NCBI GenBank assembly: GCA_035539855.1
Contig: DATLHO010000029.1
Coordinates: 1-36,123 of the forward strand
Source of the DNA: DATLHO01 sp035539855
Lineage (GTDB): Bacteria; Bacteroidota; Ignavibacteria; OLB7
Direction: 5' to 3'
Length of the DNA stretch: 36,123 nt
Each line of letters begins with the position of its first letter. The stretch's first letter is position 1. The notes beneath the pieces are model-generated. The model did no database searches. It was not told where the DNA came from and saw only the letters and a program-made list of their open reading frames with translations. Positions 1 to 8,241 of the stretch are shown piece by piece. The position numbers were made by a program, and so were the translations under genes.

Positions 1-110
1 CTCCGGGCCCACGGGATACGGTGTCCGATGCACGCACGGCGGGCACCGACTGCGGGCCCGTAGGGCACACCTTTTCCAGCCCATGGCAACGCCATGGGCA
101 CGGCGTCGTG
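1..110 (+). repeat. Composite repeat core, copy 1 (cut by window edge)
   Basis: This stretch matches the right-hand part of the 182-bp cores at 28102-28283 and 29007-29188. It begins inside the long inverted repeat (CTCCGGGCCCAC) and ends after the small palindrome CCATGGCAACGCCATGG near 80-97. The left part of the core and any 19-bp array lie outside the window. All three copies have the same orientation. No protein is supported here: the apparent reading frames are byproducts of repeat composition. Confidence 0.85.
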
Positions 111-118
111 GTTGTGCG

Positions 119-284
119 ATGCCGCCATGACGCCGGCGATGGGGGCGTCGCAATGCCGCGACGATGCTGGCGATGCGGGCGTCGCAATGCCGCCATGACG
201 CCGGCGATGCGGGCGTCGCAATGCCGCGACGATGCCGGCGATGCGGGCGTCGCGATGCCGCCATGACGCCGACGATGCAGGCGG
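119..284 (+). repeat. 34-bp tandem array with alternating units
   Basis: Four full 34-bp units start at 119, 153, 187 and 221, with a decayed fifth from 255. Units 1, 3 and 5 carry ATGCCGCCATGACGCC, while units 2 and 4 carry ATGCCGCGACGATGC, so the higher-order period is 68 bp. Each unit holds a GCGATG(C/G)GGGCGTCGC segment. The array directly follows the copy 1 core, matching the position of the 69-bp units after copies 2 and 3. There are no spacers between units, so it is not a CRISPR array. Confidence 0.85.
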
Positions 285-292
285 TATCCCCC

Positions 293-329
293 AAAAAAAG
301 AACGGCGACTCCGGGCAGAAGTCGCCGTT
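293..329 (-). terminator. Rho-independent terminator of the minus-strand pentapeptide gene
   Basis: On the minus strand, a perfect 10-bp stem (AACGGCGACT with AGTCGCCGTT, loop 311-319) is followed at once by seven T residues (A run at 293-299 on the plus strand). It lies about 120 bp past the stop codon at 451. It is the cleanest intrinsic terminator in the window and marks the end of the minus-strand unit 3079-451. Confidence 0.9.
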
Positions 330-450
330 GCAAGCATCAGTTGGGCACTGATATCTGGCGCACGAGTGGGCACTCACATGCGGCCGGAGCGAAGATCGTA
401 TCTGAAGATGATGCAGAGGTGACAGAACGTGTCGCGACGCGAATTGTCGT

Positions 451-1197
451 TCAGTCACCCGGTCCTTCCCACAGAATCTTCAGTCCCATCAACGCCGCGA
501 GCTGCGCCGCCTGCAGCGGCTCGACGATCGCGCCGCGCAGGCTCTCGATGCCGACCTGCAGTCCCTCGATGCGCGACGTGCTCAGGTCCGCGCCCGCGAG
601 GCGGGTCGACGAGAGCGTCGCGTTGCGTAGGTCGCAGTCGTCGAAGACGACGCCGCGCAGGTCGGCTCCGAGGAAGTCGGCGCTGCGTAGATCGCAGTGC
701 TCGAAGCGCACGCGCCGGAACGTCGCGTAGCGGAACTGCGCCAGCGACGCGTTGCACTCGCGCGCCACGACGTCGCGCCATCGCGACTCCGGAGCCTTCA
801 GTCCGACGAGCCGGCATCCGACGAGCTCGACCCGCTCGAGCGAGCCCGACTCGATCTCGATGTTGGCAAGGTCGCAGTCGTCGAGACGATCGTCGATGAG
901 CTCGAGTCCGGGCAGGAAGCCGGCGGCGAGCGAGACCGAGCGAAGGCGGCTTGTGGCTACGATGACCCGCGACGCTCGCGCGTCGAGGACCCGAGCCCCG
1001 GTGAGCTCGAGCGCGTCGTACCGCGCCTCGTCGTCGAGCGGCGCGCCGGGCAGATCTGTTCGTTGCTCGAGATCGGTGCCGATACGCGGCGGCTCGATCT
1101 GGTCGGTCGACTTCGGTGCGATGCTCATCGATCGTGCGTCGGTGCTTGATTGAGATATCGAGACGACGGCGCGATCGAGCCGGTCCCCAGCCGGCAA
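451..1197 (-). CDS. Pentapeptide-repeat protein
   Basis: This is a 248-residue protein from a TTG start at 1197, or 225 residues from the ATG at 1128. Residues 161-215 carry A(D/N)Lxx-type pentapeptides such as FEHCDLRSADFLGADLRG, predicted to form a right-handed quadrilateral beta helix. Weaker repeats run back to about residue 90. The C-terminal RGAIV..LQAAQLAALMGLKI segment is the helical cap often seen in this family. There is no signal peptide or membrane segment, so it is probably cytoplasmic. The TTG start has AGGA eight bases upstream and lies 10 bp after the permease stop, suggesting translational coupling. Family members range from gyrase-protecting mimics to proteins of unknown role, and nothing here fixes the function. 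Confidence 0.85.
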   Translation of the reverse strand: MPAGDRLDRAVVSISQSSTDARSMSIAPKSTDQIEPPRIGTDLEQRTDLPGAPLDDEARYDALELTGARVLDARASRVIVATSRLRSVSLAAGFLPGLELIDDRLDDCDLANIEIESGSLERVELVGCRLVGLKAPESRWRDVVARECNASLAQFRYATFRRVRFEHCDLRSADFLGADLRGVVFDDCDLRNATLSSTRLAGADLSTSRIEGLQVGIESLRGAIVEPLQAAQLAALMGLKILWEGPGD

Positions 1198-1207
1198 AGA
1201 TAGAATC

Positions 1208-3079
1208 CTACGGGAGGCCGCGCTGGCCTCGCGGCATGTACTCGATCGTGAACTCGAACTCCGGATACTCCCGCGGCAGTCGCATGATGCTGTAGACCAT
1301 CACGCCCGTCGACAGGCGGTCGAACCAGGAGCTGACCGGCCAGCCGAAATGGAACGTGACATGCTCGCCCGGTAATTCGTAGCGCACGAGCTCGATGATC
1401 TGCACGATCGAATCGCGGAGCGGGACACGCTCGGTCGCGAAGCGGAAGTGGCCGCGGCCGTGCGACTCGGGCACGCCGGACCGTGGTGAGTAGAACGAGA
1501 CGTACGCGCGGCCCGGCTCGATCTCGAGATGCTCCTGCGGTCGTCGGAAGTAGATGTCGTAGCGACCGCCCTCGGACTCCGCGAGGTACAGGATCAGCTC
1601 CATCGGCGAGTCGGAATGACTGCGATGACGGATCTCCGGCGCACGCTTGCGCGCGACGCGGAGCCCGACGATCAGCGACGCAACGGTGAAGAGCAGCCAC
1701 ATCGCGAGACCGTAGGGCTTCTCGTACGCCAGGTACGCGAAGCACGCGAGCAGCAGCAGGAAGAGCAGGAGCGTGATCGTGCGCGACGTCCGGTAGTGGT
1801 CGCCCGGCTCCTCGCTCTGGAGCGTTCCCCGGCGATAGCGGTAGATCAGCAGCGAGCCCATGTTGATCACGAAGCTGGCGACCAGTCCGACGGCATACAT
1901 CTCGGCGAGGATCTTCTGGCTGCCCTGCGTTGCGACGATCACGACCGTGTAGAAGATCGCGTTGGCGAGGTGGATTCTGTGAAGCGATCCGCGCCGGTTG
2001 CGCACGACGATCCACTCGAAGCCGTACCGGTGGGCCATCTGCTCGATGAGCTCGGCGGATGCGACGTACGCCGTGTTCACCGCCATCGTCAGCGTGAAGC
2101 TCGCCAGGGCTCCGACCATCAGCGCGAACACCGGACCGTTGAGAAGGAGCGCGAGGTACGTGATGAGGTCGCCCTCGTGCGCCGCGTGATCGATGCCGGG
2201 GTACGATAGGGCGATCGCGGAGATCAGCGGAGTGACGACGCCGACGGTCAGGCCGAGGAAGAGGTACGATCGACGGATGTCGTGCCAGTTGCGAACGAGT
2301 CCCGCGGTCTGCAGGACCGACTCGACGCCCGAGTACGCGAGGATGCAGCTCGAGATGCCGACGACGATGAAGACGACGTTGTGTCCGATCGCGCGGATGC
2401 TGTCGCTGGCGAAGTGGCTTCCGACATCGGTGAAGCTCGAAGCCATAATCCCCCAGCCCTCGGTCGGCATGTCGACGATGCCGCTGGCGATGAGCGTCAG
2501 GAGAATGAACGCGGCGGCGGTGAAGATCGCGAACGTGAACCGGGCGCTCTCGCGAATGCCGGCGATGTTGAGCAGGCAGACGCCCCAGATGATCGCCATC
2601 TGGAACGGGAGGTCACCGAGCATCGCCAGGTCGAAGCCGACGACCGAGTGGGCGTTCGACACCGCCGACACCGTCGAGATGCTCGCCGTCAGAATGTAGT
2701 CGACGAGGATCGACGCCACCGCCACGAACGACATCACCGGTCCCAGGACGAGGTAGCTGAACGAGTAGACGCCGCCGCCCCTGATGCCGTGCTTCTCGAG
2801 AATGCGCGCAATCTCGGTGAGGCGGGTGGAGACGAGGCGAATGACCACGGACGTGAACGCGATGAAGAAGATCGCGTTGGTGCCGATGAACCGGTGCGCC
2901 TCGGCCGGTGCGTAGTAGATCGATGTCAGCTCGTCCATGAGCGTGATCACCGCCACCGCCACCCACGTCAGATACCACTTCCCACCTTCGAGGCTCGCCA
3001 GCAGGTTCTTCTTCCGCCAGAGATAGAAGAACAGGGCCGCCAGCGCAGCATTGATCGCGATCAGGACCGGGAGCTTCAT
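1208..3079 (-). CDS. KimA-like APC-superfamily permease, probable potassium importer
   Basis: This 623-residue membrane protein has an extra N-terminal helix (about 5-21), an APC core (about 35-475) and a soluble C-terminal domain of about 135 residues. The core contains GGGVYSFSYLVLGP at 101-114 and ILVDYILTASIS at 124-135, very like KimA/YdaO. Aligned by eye to Bacillus KimA, the residues I recall as lining its K+ sites are kept: D49, Y56, Y128, T131, S135 and Y395, with S250 in place of a Thr. The neighbouring kdpDE also suggests potassium. A generic amino-acid permease is the alternative. The C-terminal domain is shorter than the USP-like domain of KimA and only loosely resembles it. The ATG at 3079 lies 24 bp from a perfect palindrome. 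Confidence 0.8.
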   Translation of the reverse strand: MKLPVLIAINAALAALFFYLWRKKNLLASLEGGKWYLTWVAVAVITLMDELTSIYYAPAEAHRFIGTNAIFFIAFTSVVIRLVSTRLTEIARILEKHGIRGGGVYSFSYLVLGPVMSFVAVASILVDYILTASISTVSAVSNAHSVVGFDLAMLGDLPFQMAIIWGVCLLNIAGIRESARFTFAIFTAAAFILLTLIASGIVDMPTEGWGIMASSFTDVGSHFASDSIRAIGHNVVFIVVGISSCILAYSGVESVLQTAGLVRNWHDIRRSYLFLGLTVGVVTPLISAIALSYPGIDHAAHEGDLITYLALLLNGPVFALMVGALASFTLTMAVNTAYVASAELIEQMAHRYGFEWIVVRNRRGSLHRIHLANAIFYTVVIVATQGSQKILAEMYAVGLVASFVINMGSLLIYRYRRGTLQSEEPGDHYRTSRTITLLLFLLLLACFAYLAYEKPYGLAMWLLFTVASLIVGLRVARKRAPEIRHRSHSDSPMELILYLAESEGGRYDIYFRRPQEHLEIEPGRAYVSFYSPRSGVPESHGRGHFRFATERVPLRDSIVQIIELVRYELPGEHVTFHFGWPVSSWFDRLSTGVMVYSIMRLPREYPEFEFTIEYMPRGQRGLP

Positions 3080-3103
3080 GTCGAGTCGTCGTCTGACAGT
3101 TCA

Positions 3104-3128
3104 CATCGACCGCAGTCTGCGGTCGATG
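3104..3128. promoter_or_regulatory. Perfect 11-bp inverted repeat in the permease leader
   Basis: CATCGACCGCA, loop GTC, then TGCGGTCGATG: 11-bp arms with no mismatch, 25-49 bases upstream of the permease ATG on the minus strand. A-rich sequence (3129-3133) lies on the far side, so T residues precede rather than follow the hairpin in the permease transcript. That argues against a terminator and for an operator or a leader hairpin. No c-di-AMP (ydaO-type) riboswitch core was recognised in 3080-3279. Confidence 0.6.
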
Positions 3129-3279
3129 AAAAATGCCACGCGCGATGCACCTGGTTCTTTACGGGATCTTGATGTCCTCGGCGGACGTCTTGACAACGCT
3201 CTGACCGCGATGGAGCCAGATTGCTTATGGGAGGAGGCGGCGCGCACGACGCCGTCAGCAAGGAACAGGCTGTACACTC

Positions 3280-3603
3280 ATGGACACGAACCACATCAGC
3301 CGACTCATCGCCGTGCTCGCCGAGGCCGCTGGCCGCGAACACGACCATACCGTTTTCGCCGACGATGCGGCCGGCCGGCAACGGACGATCGAGCTGCTTG
3401 AAAGCCTCGGTTTCATCGAGGCCCGCAGCGGCTCGCCCGAGCTTGGCGAATCGGCCGACTGGGCGTATATCACGGGGATCACCGAGATGGGGCGCATGGA
3501 ACTCGACGAGCTGCTGCAGACGCGAGCGACGCCGGAGGGCGAATCGTCAACGAAGCGCAGTCGAGGGGTTATCGCCCGAGTCCTCACCTGCCTGGGTTTC
3601 TAG
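3280..3603 (+). CDS. Small putative winged-helix protein
   Basis: This is a 107-residue protein of unknown function. Residues 5-20 could form a first helix and 31-48 (GRQRTIELLESLGFIEA) a second. The segment YITGITEMGRMELDELLQ looks like the beta wing and last helix of small winged-helix proteins (pattern YxIT..G...L..L). The C-terminal tail is basic. No enzyme motif, signal peptide or membrane segment is seen. It is divergent from the KimA-like permease and upstream of kdpD, a reasonable place for a local regulator, but that role is inference. The start is the ATG at 3280 with AGGA about 15 bases upstream, which is distant. It could be a spurious frame in GC-rich DNA. Confidence 0.5.
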   Translation: MDTNHISRLIAVLAEAAGREHDHTVFADDAAGRQRTIELLESLGFIEARSGSPELGESADWAYITGITEMGRMELDELLQTRATPEGESSTKRSRGVIARVLTCLGF

Positions 3604-3807
3604 GATCGTGATTCCGGCGTACCGTCGTCCATCGAAACGGGCGGCGTCATCGAGGGGTCCTCGGATTTCATTTCCCTGCCATGACTATTATTGCCCGGGG
3701 CCGGCGCCGCGGTTCTCAACGGATGCTGAGACGTTCGGCGAGCCGCGCGTCAATGTCCTTGCGCTCAACCTGGCTCTCGAAGCGGCGCAGACGACTCGGT
3801 AACACAC

Positions 3808-6528
3808 ATGCCGGAATCTTCCGATCCAGCGCGTCCGTCCGCCGATGCAATCCTGGCGCGAGTCTCTCGCGGCGATCGCGACCATGAGGGGCATCTCAAG
3901 ATCTTTCTCGGCATGGCGCCCGGCGTCGGCAAGACCTATACGATGCTCGAGGCCGCGCGTGCGCGCGCGATGGCCGGCGATCACGTCGTCGTCGGCGTCG
4001 CCGAGACGCACGGACGGATTGAGACCGCCGAACAGTTGCTCGGAATGGACATCGTCCCGCGTCGCACCGTCGAACATCGCGGCACGCGGCTCGAGGAGAT
4101 GGACGTCGACGCGATCCTGGAGCGACGCCCGCAGCTCGCGATCGTCGACGAGCTCGCGCATACGAACGCCCCCGGAAGCCGGCACCCGAAGCGCTGTCAG
4201 GACGTCTACGAGCTGCTCGCCGCCGGCATCGACGTCTATACCACCGTCAACATCCAGCATCTCGAAAGTCTCAACGACGCGGTCGCGCAGATCACTGGCG
4301 TGCGCGTGCGCGAGACGCTCCCGGACACGATGCTCGAGCGGGCCGACGAGGTGGAGCTCGTCGATCTCCCGGTCGAGGAGCTCATCGAGCGGCTGGGCGA
4401 GGGAAAAGTCTACTTCCCGGAGCAGGCGCAGCGCGCCACGCAACAGTACTTCCGTGAAGGAAACCTCAACGCCCTGCGCCAGCTCGCGCTGCGCTACGTG
4501 GCCGGCCGCGTCGATCGCGACATGCACACGTACATGCGCGCGCACGCGATTCCGGGACCGTGGCCGACGAACGAGCGGCTGATGGTCAGCGTGAGCCCGA
4601 GTCCGCTGTCTCCGCGACTGGTTCGCGCGACCCGACGCATGGCCGAGCGGCGTGCTTCGGAATGGTACGCCGTGTACGTCGAGACGCCCGCACAGAATCG
4701 CCTGGCCGAGGCCGATCGTGCGCGGGTTGCCGACACGCTACGCCTCGCCGAGTCCCTCGGCGGTCACGCGGTGACGCTGCCGGGCTCCGACATCGCCGAG
4801 GAGCTCCTCCGCTTCGCGCAGGTGCAGAACATCACGGAGATCGTCGTCGGTCGCTCGATGCGATCGTGGTGGATCGAGCTCGTGCGCGGATCGATCGTCC
4901 CGCGCCTGGTGCGCAACACGTTCGGCATCGACGTCTATGTCGTCACGGCGGAGGACGACGGCGGACCCACGGAGCGCGCGGCGGCCGTGACGCCCGAGGC
5001 GCCTCGGCACATCGCGCTCGGCCAATACGCGTGGGCGACGCTTGCCGTCGCCGTCGCGGCCGGGCTCGCCGGCATCCTGCGCAGTGAGCTCGGCGTGGCG
5101 AACCTCTCGATGGTCTTTCTCGTCGCGGTGCTCTTCGTCGCGATTCGCTGGGGACTTCGCGCGTCGATCGCCGCGTCGCTCATCAGCGTGCTCGTCTACG
5201 ACTTCCTCTACGTCCCGCCGTTCCACACCTTCACGATCGACAGCCCGCAGGACGTCCTCGCCCTGACAGTCTTCCTCATCGTCGCCATCCTGACGTCGAA
5301 TCTGACCGGCCGCATTCGCGACCAGTCGGAGGCCGCGCGGCGTCGGGAGGCACGCACATCCGCGCTGTACAACCTGTCCCGCCGGATCGCCGGGTCCTTC
5401 GACGTGGCGGCCATCGCCAACGTCATCGTCGCCGAGGTCGCGACGTACCTGGATGCCAGGGTGTCGCTGCTGGTGCGCGACGACGAGCGACTCGTCGAGC
5501 GCGCCGCGACGGCGGGCGTGGGACTCTCGGAATCAGAGATGGCGGCGGCCACGTGGAGCCTTCGGCACGAGCGGATCGCCGGAAGCGGCACCGACACACT
5601 CCCCGGCGAGAAGTGGCTCTATGTTCCTCTGCGCAGCGCGGGTCGCACCGTCGGCGTCATGGCGCTCTGCGTCGAGTCCGCGGCACGACTTCTCGATCCG
5701 GATCAACGGCGGATGGTCGAGGCGTTTGCGGACCTGGCTGCCGTGGCACTCGAGCGCGCGCGACTGGCCGGCGAGATCGAGCAGGCCGCGATGATCACCG
5801 AGCGCGAGCGGCTGCAGTCGCTTCTGCTCTCGTCGATCTCGCACGATCTGCGGACGCCGCTGGCCTCGATCGTCGGGGCGGCCTCGAGCCTCGTCGAGGG
5901 CGTCGACCGGTACGATCGCGCGACCCGGCAGGATCTCGCGCTGACGATCCGCGAGGAGGGCGAGAGACTCGACCGCTTCGTCGGAAACCTCCTCGACGCC
6001 ACGCGGCTCGAGGCAGGCGCGTTGCGGCTGACGCGGGACTGGGTCGAGCCGGGCGACCTCGTGAGCTCGGCGCTGCGCTCGCTCGGACAGCGGCTCGGCC
6101 GGCATGAGGTCGTGCTCGATCTGCCACCGACGCTTCCGATGATCAACGTCGACTTCGTGCTGGTCGAGCAGGTCCTCGTCAACATCCTCGACAACGCCGT
6201 GAAGTATTCGCCCGACGACTCGAAGGTGCGCGTCGAAGGCTGGCACGACGACGAGTCGCAGTTCATCGCGATCACCGACGAGGGACCGGGCATTCCCCCG
6301 GAGGATCTCGAGCGGGTCTTCGACCGGTTCTATCGGGTTCAGCACAGCGACAAGCGATCGGCCGGCACAGGGCTCGGATTGTCGATCTGTCGCGGGATCA
6401 TGAGCGAGCACGGCGGCACGATCACGGCGCAGAGCCCGGTCGAGAACGGGCGCGGAACGCGGATCGTTCTGCGATTCCCGTCCGCAGTCGCCTCGCCATC
6501 GCCCGTGGGTGCGGAGGAGCGATCATGA
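3808..6528 (+). CDS. kdpD: Sensor histidine kinase KdpD
   Basis: This 906-residue protein has the full KdpD architecture. Residues 28-235 form the KdpD domain with Walker A GMAPGVGKT (35-43). About 250-370 is a universal-stress-like domain. About 400-500 holds the four-helix DUF4118 membrane segment, with the typical YDFLYVPPFHTFTI. A GAF domain (about 520-650) and the HisKA domain follow, with phosphoacceptor H679 in SHDLRTPLAS. The HATPase domain runs from about 780 to 895 (NILDNAVKYS, DEGPGIP, GTGLGLSI). Family knowledge: it senses low potassium or ionic strength and phosphorylates KdpE. The last four bases overlap the kdpE start (ATGA). The usual target operon kdpFABC is absent from the window. 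No convincing Shine-Dalgarno precedes the ATG at 3808. Confidence 0.96.
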   Translation: MPESSDPARPSADAILARVSRGDRDHEGHLKIFLGMAPGVGKTYTMLEAARARAMAGDHVVVGVAETHGRIETAEQLLGMDIVPRRTVEHRGTRLEEMDVDAILERRPQLAIVDELAHTNAPGSRHPKRCQDVYELLAAGIDVYTTVNIQHLESLNDAVAQITGVRVRETLPDTMLERADEVELVDLPVEELIERLGEGKVYFPEQAQRATQQYFREGNLNALRQLALRYVAGRVDRDMHTYMRAHAIPGPWPTNERLMVSVSPSPLSPRLVRATRRMAERRASEWYAVYVETPAQNRLAEADRARVADTLRLAESLGGHAVTLPGSDIAEELLRFAQVQNITEIVVGRSMRSWWIELVRGSIVPRLVRNTFGIDVYVVTAEDDGGPTERAAAVTPEAPRHIALGQYAWATLAVAVAAGLAGILRSELGVANLSMVFLVAVLFVAIRWGLRASIAASLISVLVYDFLYVPPFHTFTIDSPQDVLALTVFLIVAILTSNLTGRIRDQSEAARRREARTSALYNLSRRIAGSFDVAAIANVIVAEVATYLDARVSLLVRDDERLVERAATAGVGLSESEMAAATWSLRHERIAGSGTDTLPGEKWLYVPLRSAGRTVGVMALCVESAARLLDPDQRRMVEAFADLAAVALERARLAGEIEQAAMITERERLQSLLLSSISHDLRTPLASIVGAASSLVEGVDRYDRATRQDLALTIREEGERLDRFVGNLLDATRLEAGALRLTRDWVEPGDLVSSALRSLGQRLGRHEVVLDLPPTLPMINVDFVLVEQVLVNILDNAVKYSPDDSKVRVEGWHDDESQFIAITDEGPGIPPEDLERVFDRFYRVQHSDKRSAGTGLGLSICRGIMSEHGGTITAQSPVENGRGTRIVLRFPSAVASPSPVGAEERS

Positions 6529-7220
6529 CGGAGAACGTCGTCACCATCCTCGTCGTCGACGACGAGCCGCAGATCCGACGGTTCCTTCGCGCGACGCTCT
6601 CATCGCACGGCTATCGCGTGATCGAGGCCGAGTCCGGTCGCGGAGCGCTCGAGCGGATCACGATGGATCGTCCGGATCTGGTGATCCTCGATCTCGGACT
6701 GCCCGACATCGACGGCGCCGAGGTCCTGCGACGCGTCCGCGAGTGGTCCACGATCCCGGTCGTCGTGCTCTCGGTGCGCGCCAGCGAGCGCGACAAGGTC
6801 GACGCCCTCGATCTCGGGGCCGACGACTACCTGACGAAGCCGTTCGGCACCGGCGAGCTGCTCGCGCGAATCCGCACGGCGCTGCGCCATCAGGTGCAGG
6901 CGCAATCCGACGAGCCGGTGTTCCGGTACGGCCCGCTCGTCGTCGACCTGGCGCGCCGGCTGGTGACGGTCAACGACATCGACGTGCGCCTGACGCCGAC
7001 GGAGTACGATCTTCTCCGCGTCCTGGTCACGCACGCGGGCAGGGTGCTCACCCACAAATTCCTCCTCAGCGAGGTCTGGGGAGCCGCCTTCGTCGGACAG
7101 ACCCACTACCTCCGCGTCTTCATCGGGACGCTTCGCCAGAAGATCGAGCCCGATCCCTCACGTCCCCGCATCGTCCTCACCGAGCCGGGCGTCGGCTACC
7201 GTCTGCAGGTCGAGGAATAG
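6525..7220 (+). CDS. kdpE: Response regulator KdpE, OmpR family
   Basis: A 231-residue protein. The receiver domain spans about 5-120, with acidic pair D12/D13, phosphoacceptor D56 in DLVILDLGLPDIDG and K105 in YLTKPFG. The winged-helix DNA-binding domain spans about 130-230, with LTPTEYDLLRVLV and the final GVGYRLQVEE typical of the OmpR/KdpE branch. It is translationally coupled to kdpD. Its classic target would be the kdpFABC promoter. Because that operon is not here, the nearby KimA-like permease is a reasonable alternative target, which is inference. An inverted repeat at 7267-7288 follows the gene. Confidence 0.95.
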   Translation: MTENVVTILVVDDEPQIRRFLRATLSSHGYRVIEAESGRGALERITMDRPDLVILDLGLPDIDGAEVLRRVREWSTIPVVVLSVRASERDKVDALDLGADDYLTKPFGTGELLARIRTALRHQVQAQSDEPVFRYGPLVVDLARRLVTVNDIDVRLTPTEYDLLRVLVTHAGRVLTHKFLLSEVWGAAFVGQTHYLRVFIGTLRQKIEPDPSRPRIVLTEPGVGYRLQVEE

Positions 7221-7266
7221 GCGCCGGCATCCTCCCAGGGCAAATTCACCCGTTGCGCTCACCCAT

Positions 7267-7288
7267 CGGGGTGAACCGGCTCACCCCG
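7267..7288 (+). terminator. Inverted repeat after kdpE, possible terminator
   Basis: CGGGGTGA and TCACCCCG form perfect 8-bp arms around a 6-base loop, 47 bases past the kdpE stop. The downstream sequence is only mildly T-rich (GTTTGTTC near 7301-7308), so this is a weak terminator or possibly an operator for the next gene. Confidence 0.5.
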
Positions 7289-7378
7289 GCCTCCCGGTAC
7301 GTTTGTTCATCCTGAAACGCGGGCCCCCGTTGTCCCCGCGCGACGAACTGAACCGATGAACCGACCGAGGAACGACGC

Positions 7379-8077
7379 ATGGAACTGGCACGACGCAACG
7401 GACCGTTGCACCGTCTGATGACGGTCCTGTATTCGATCATCGCGACCCTTGCGGTCGCATTCCTTCTGGCGCTTCCGGCGCTGATGTGGACCGGATGCTC
7501 ACGCAGCGCGACGGCCGACGGCACGGCGCTCGACACGACCGGAGCGCGCGTGGTCGCCGCCAGCGACGGCGGCGCCGGGTCAACCGACGCCGCCGGCTCG
7601 AAGGTCGAGCGCGGCGCGTACATGGTCACGATCGGCGGCTGCAACGACTGCCACACGCCGCTGAAGATGGGCGAGAAGGGACCAGAGCCTGACATGAGCC
7701 GCATGCTCTCGGGGCATCCCGAGACGCTGCAGCTTCCGAACGATCCGAAGGTCGAGAAGGGATGGGACGGCATGACCGCCGCGACGACCGGCACGGCCTT
7801 CCACGGCGGCTGGGGGACGAGCTTCGCGATGAATCTCACGCCCGACTCGCTGACGGGCATCGGCACGTGGACCGAGGAGATGTTCATCAAGACCATCCGC
7901 AGCGGCAAGCACTGGGGAGCAGGACGGCCGATCATGCCGCCGATGCCGTGGTTCAACTACGCGAAGCTCTCCGACGAGGACATCAGCGCGGTCTACGCCT
8001 ACCTGCGCTCGATTCCGCCGATCGTCAATCACGTGCAGCCGTACCGACCGCCGCAGCAGCCGGTCGCGGCGAAGTAA
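7379..8077 (+). CDS. Membrane-anchored or exported monoheme cytochrome c
   Basis: This 232-residue protein has one heme-binding motif, CNDCH (C88, C91, H92). A hydrophobic segment at 13-37 acts as signal or anchor. C40 follows it, but the lipobox (MWTGC) is poor. The MPPMPW segment near 180-186 offers a possible axial Met. The C-terminal half (LSDEDISAVYAYLRSIPP) is the standard last helix of class I cytochromes. It would transfer electrons outside the cytoplasmic membrane, and its partner is not evident. The ATG at 7379 has GAGGAAC about 8 bases upstream. A hairpin at 8108-8146 follows the stop. Confidence 0.9.
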   Translation: MELARRNGPLHRLMTVLYSIIATLAVAFLLALPALMWTGCSRSATADGTALDTTGARVVAASDGGAGSTDAAGSKVERGAYMVTIGGCNDCHTPLKMGEKGPEPDMSRMLSGHPETLQLPNDPKVEKGWDGMTAATTGTAFHGGWGTSFAMNLTPDSLTGIGTWTEEMFIKTIRSGKHWGAGRPIMPPMPWFNYAKLSDEDISAVYAYLRSIPPIVNHVQPYRPPQQPVAAK

Positions 8078-8107
8078 TCCAGACGAACGCAGAGGAGACG
8101 TTCCCCT

Positions 8108-8146
8108 CGGGGCCATCCGCGGAGCTCAGCCGCGCGGGTGGCCCCG
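8108..8146 (+). terminator. GC-rich hairpin after the cytochrome gene
   Basis: CGGGGCCA (8108-8115) pairs with TGGCCCCG (8139-8146), and the stem can be extended by inner GCG/CGC pairs. It lies 30 bases past the cytochrome stop. The downstream sequence ATTCTCGTTGGG has no solid T run, so efficiency is uncertain. Confidence 0.6.
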
Positions 8147-8241
8147 ATTCTCGTTGGGCAACGGTCGCGCGGTGGCAGTCGGATCGTTATCATTGCCAAC
8201 CCCTCCCGAATCTCCGTCCAACAATCGCTGCGGTGATCCTC

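Noticed and set aside
119..284. Possible CRISPR array
   Set aside because: The 34-bp units are contiguous with no unique spacers, and no cas genes are in the window.
21..899. Plus-strand reading frames across the left-edge repeats and opposite the pentapeptide gene
   Set aside because: Their translations are arginine/alanine-rich and repeat with the DNA array or mirror the minus-strand gene. No start site or family match.
3190..3218. TTGACA as a -35 promoter element for the 107-residue gene
   Set aside because: No acceptable -10 hexamer lies 16-18 bases downstream.
3080..3279. c-di-AMP riboswitch upstream of the KimA-like gene
   Set aside because: KimA genes are often riboswitch-controlled, but I could not find the conserved core on the minus strand; only the simple palindrome is present.
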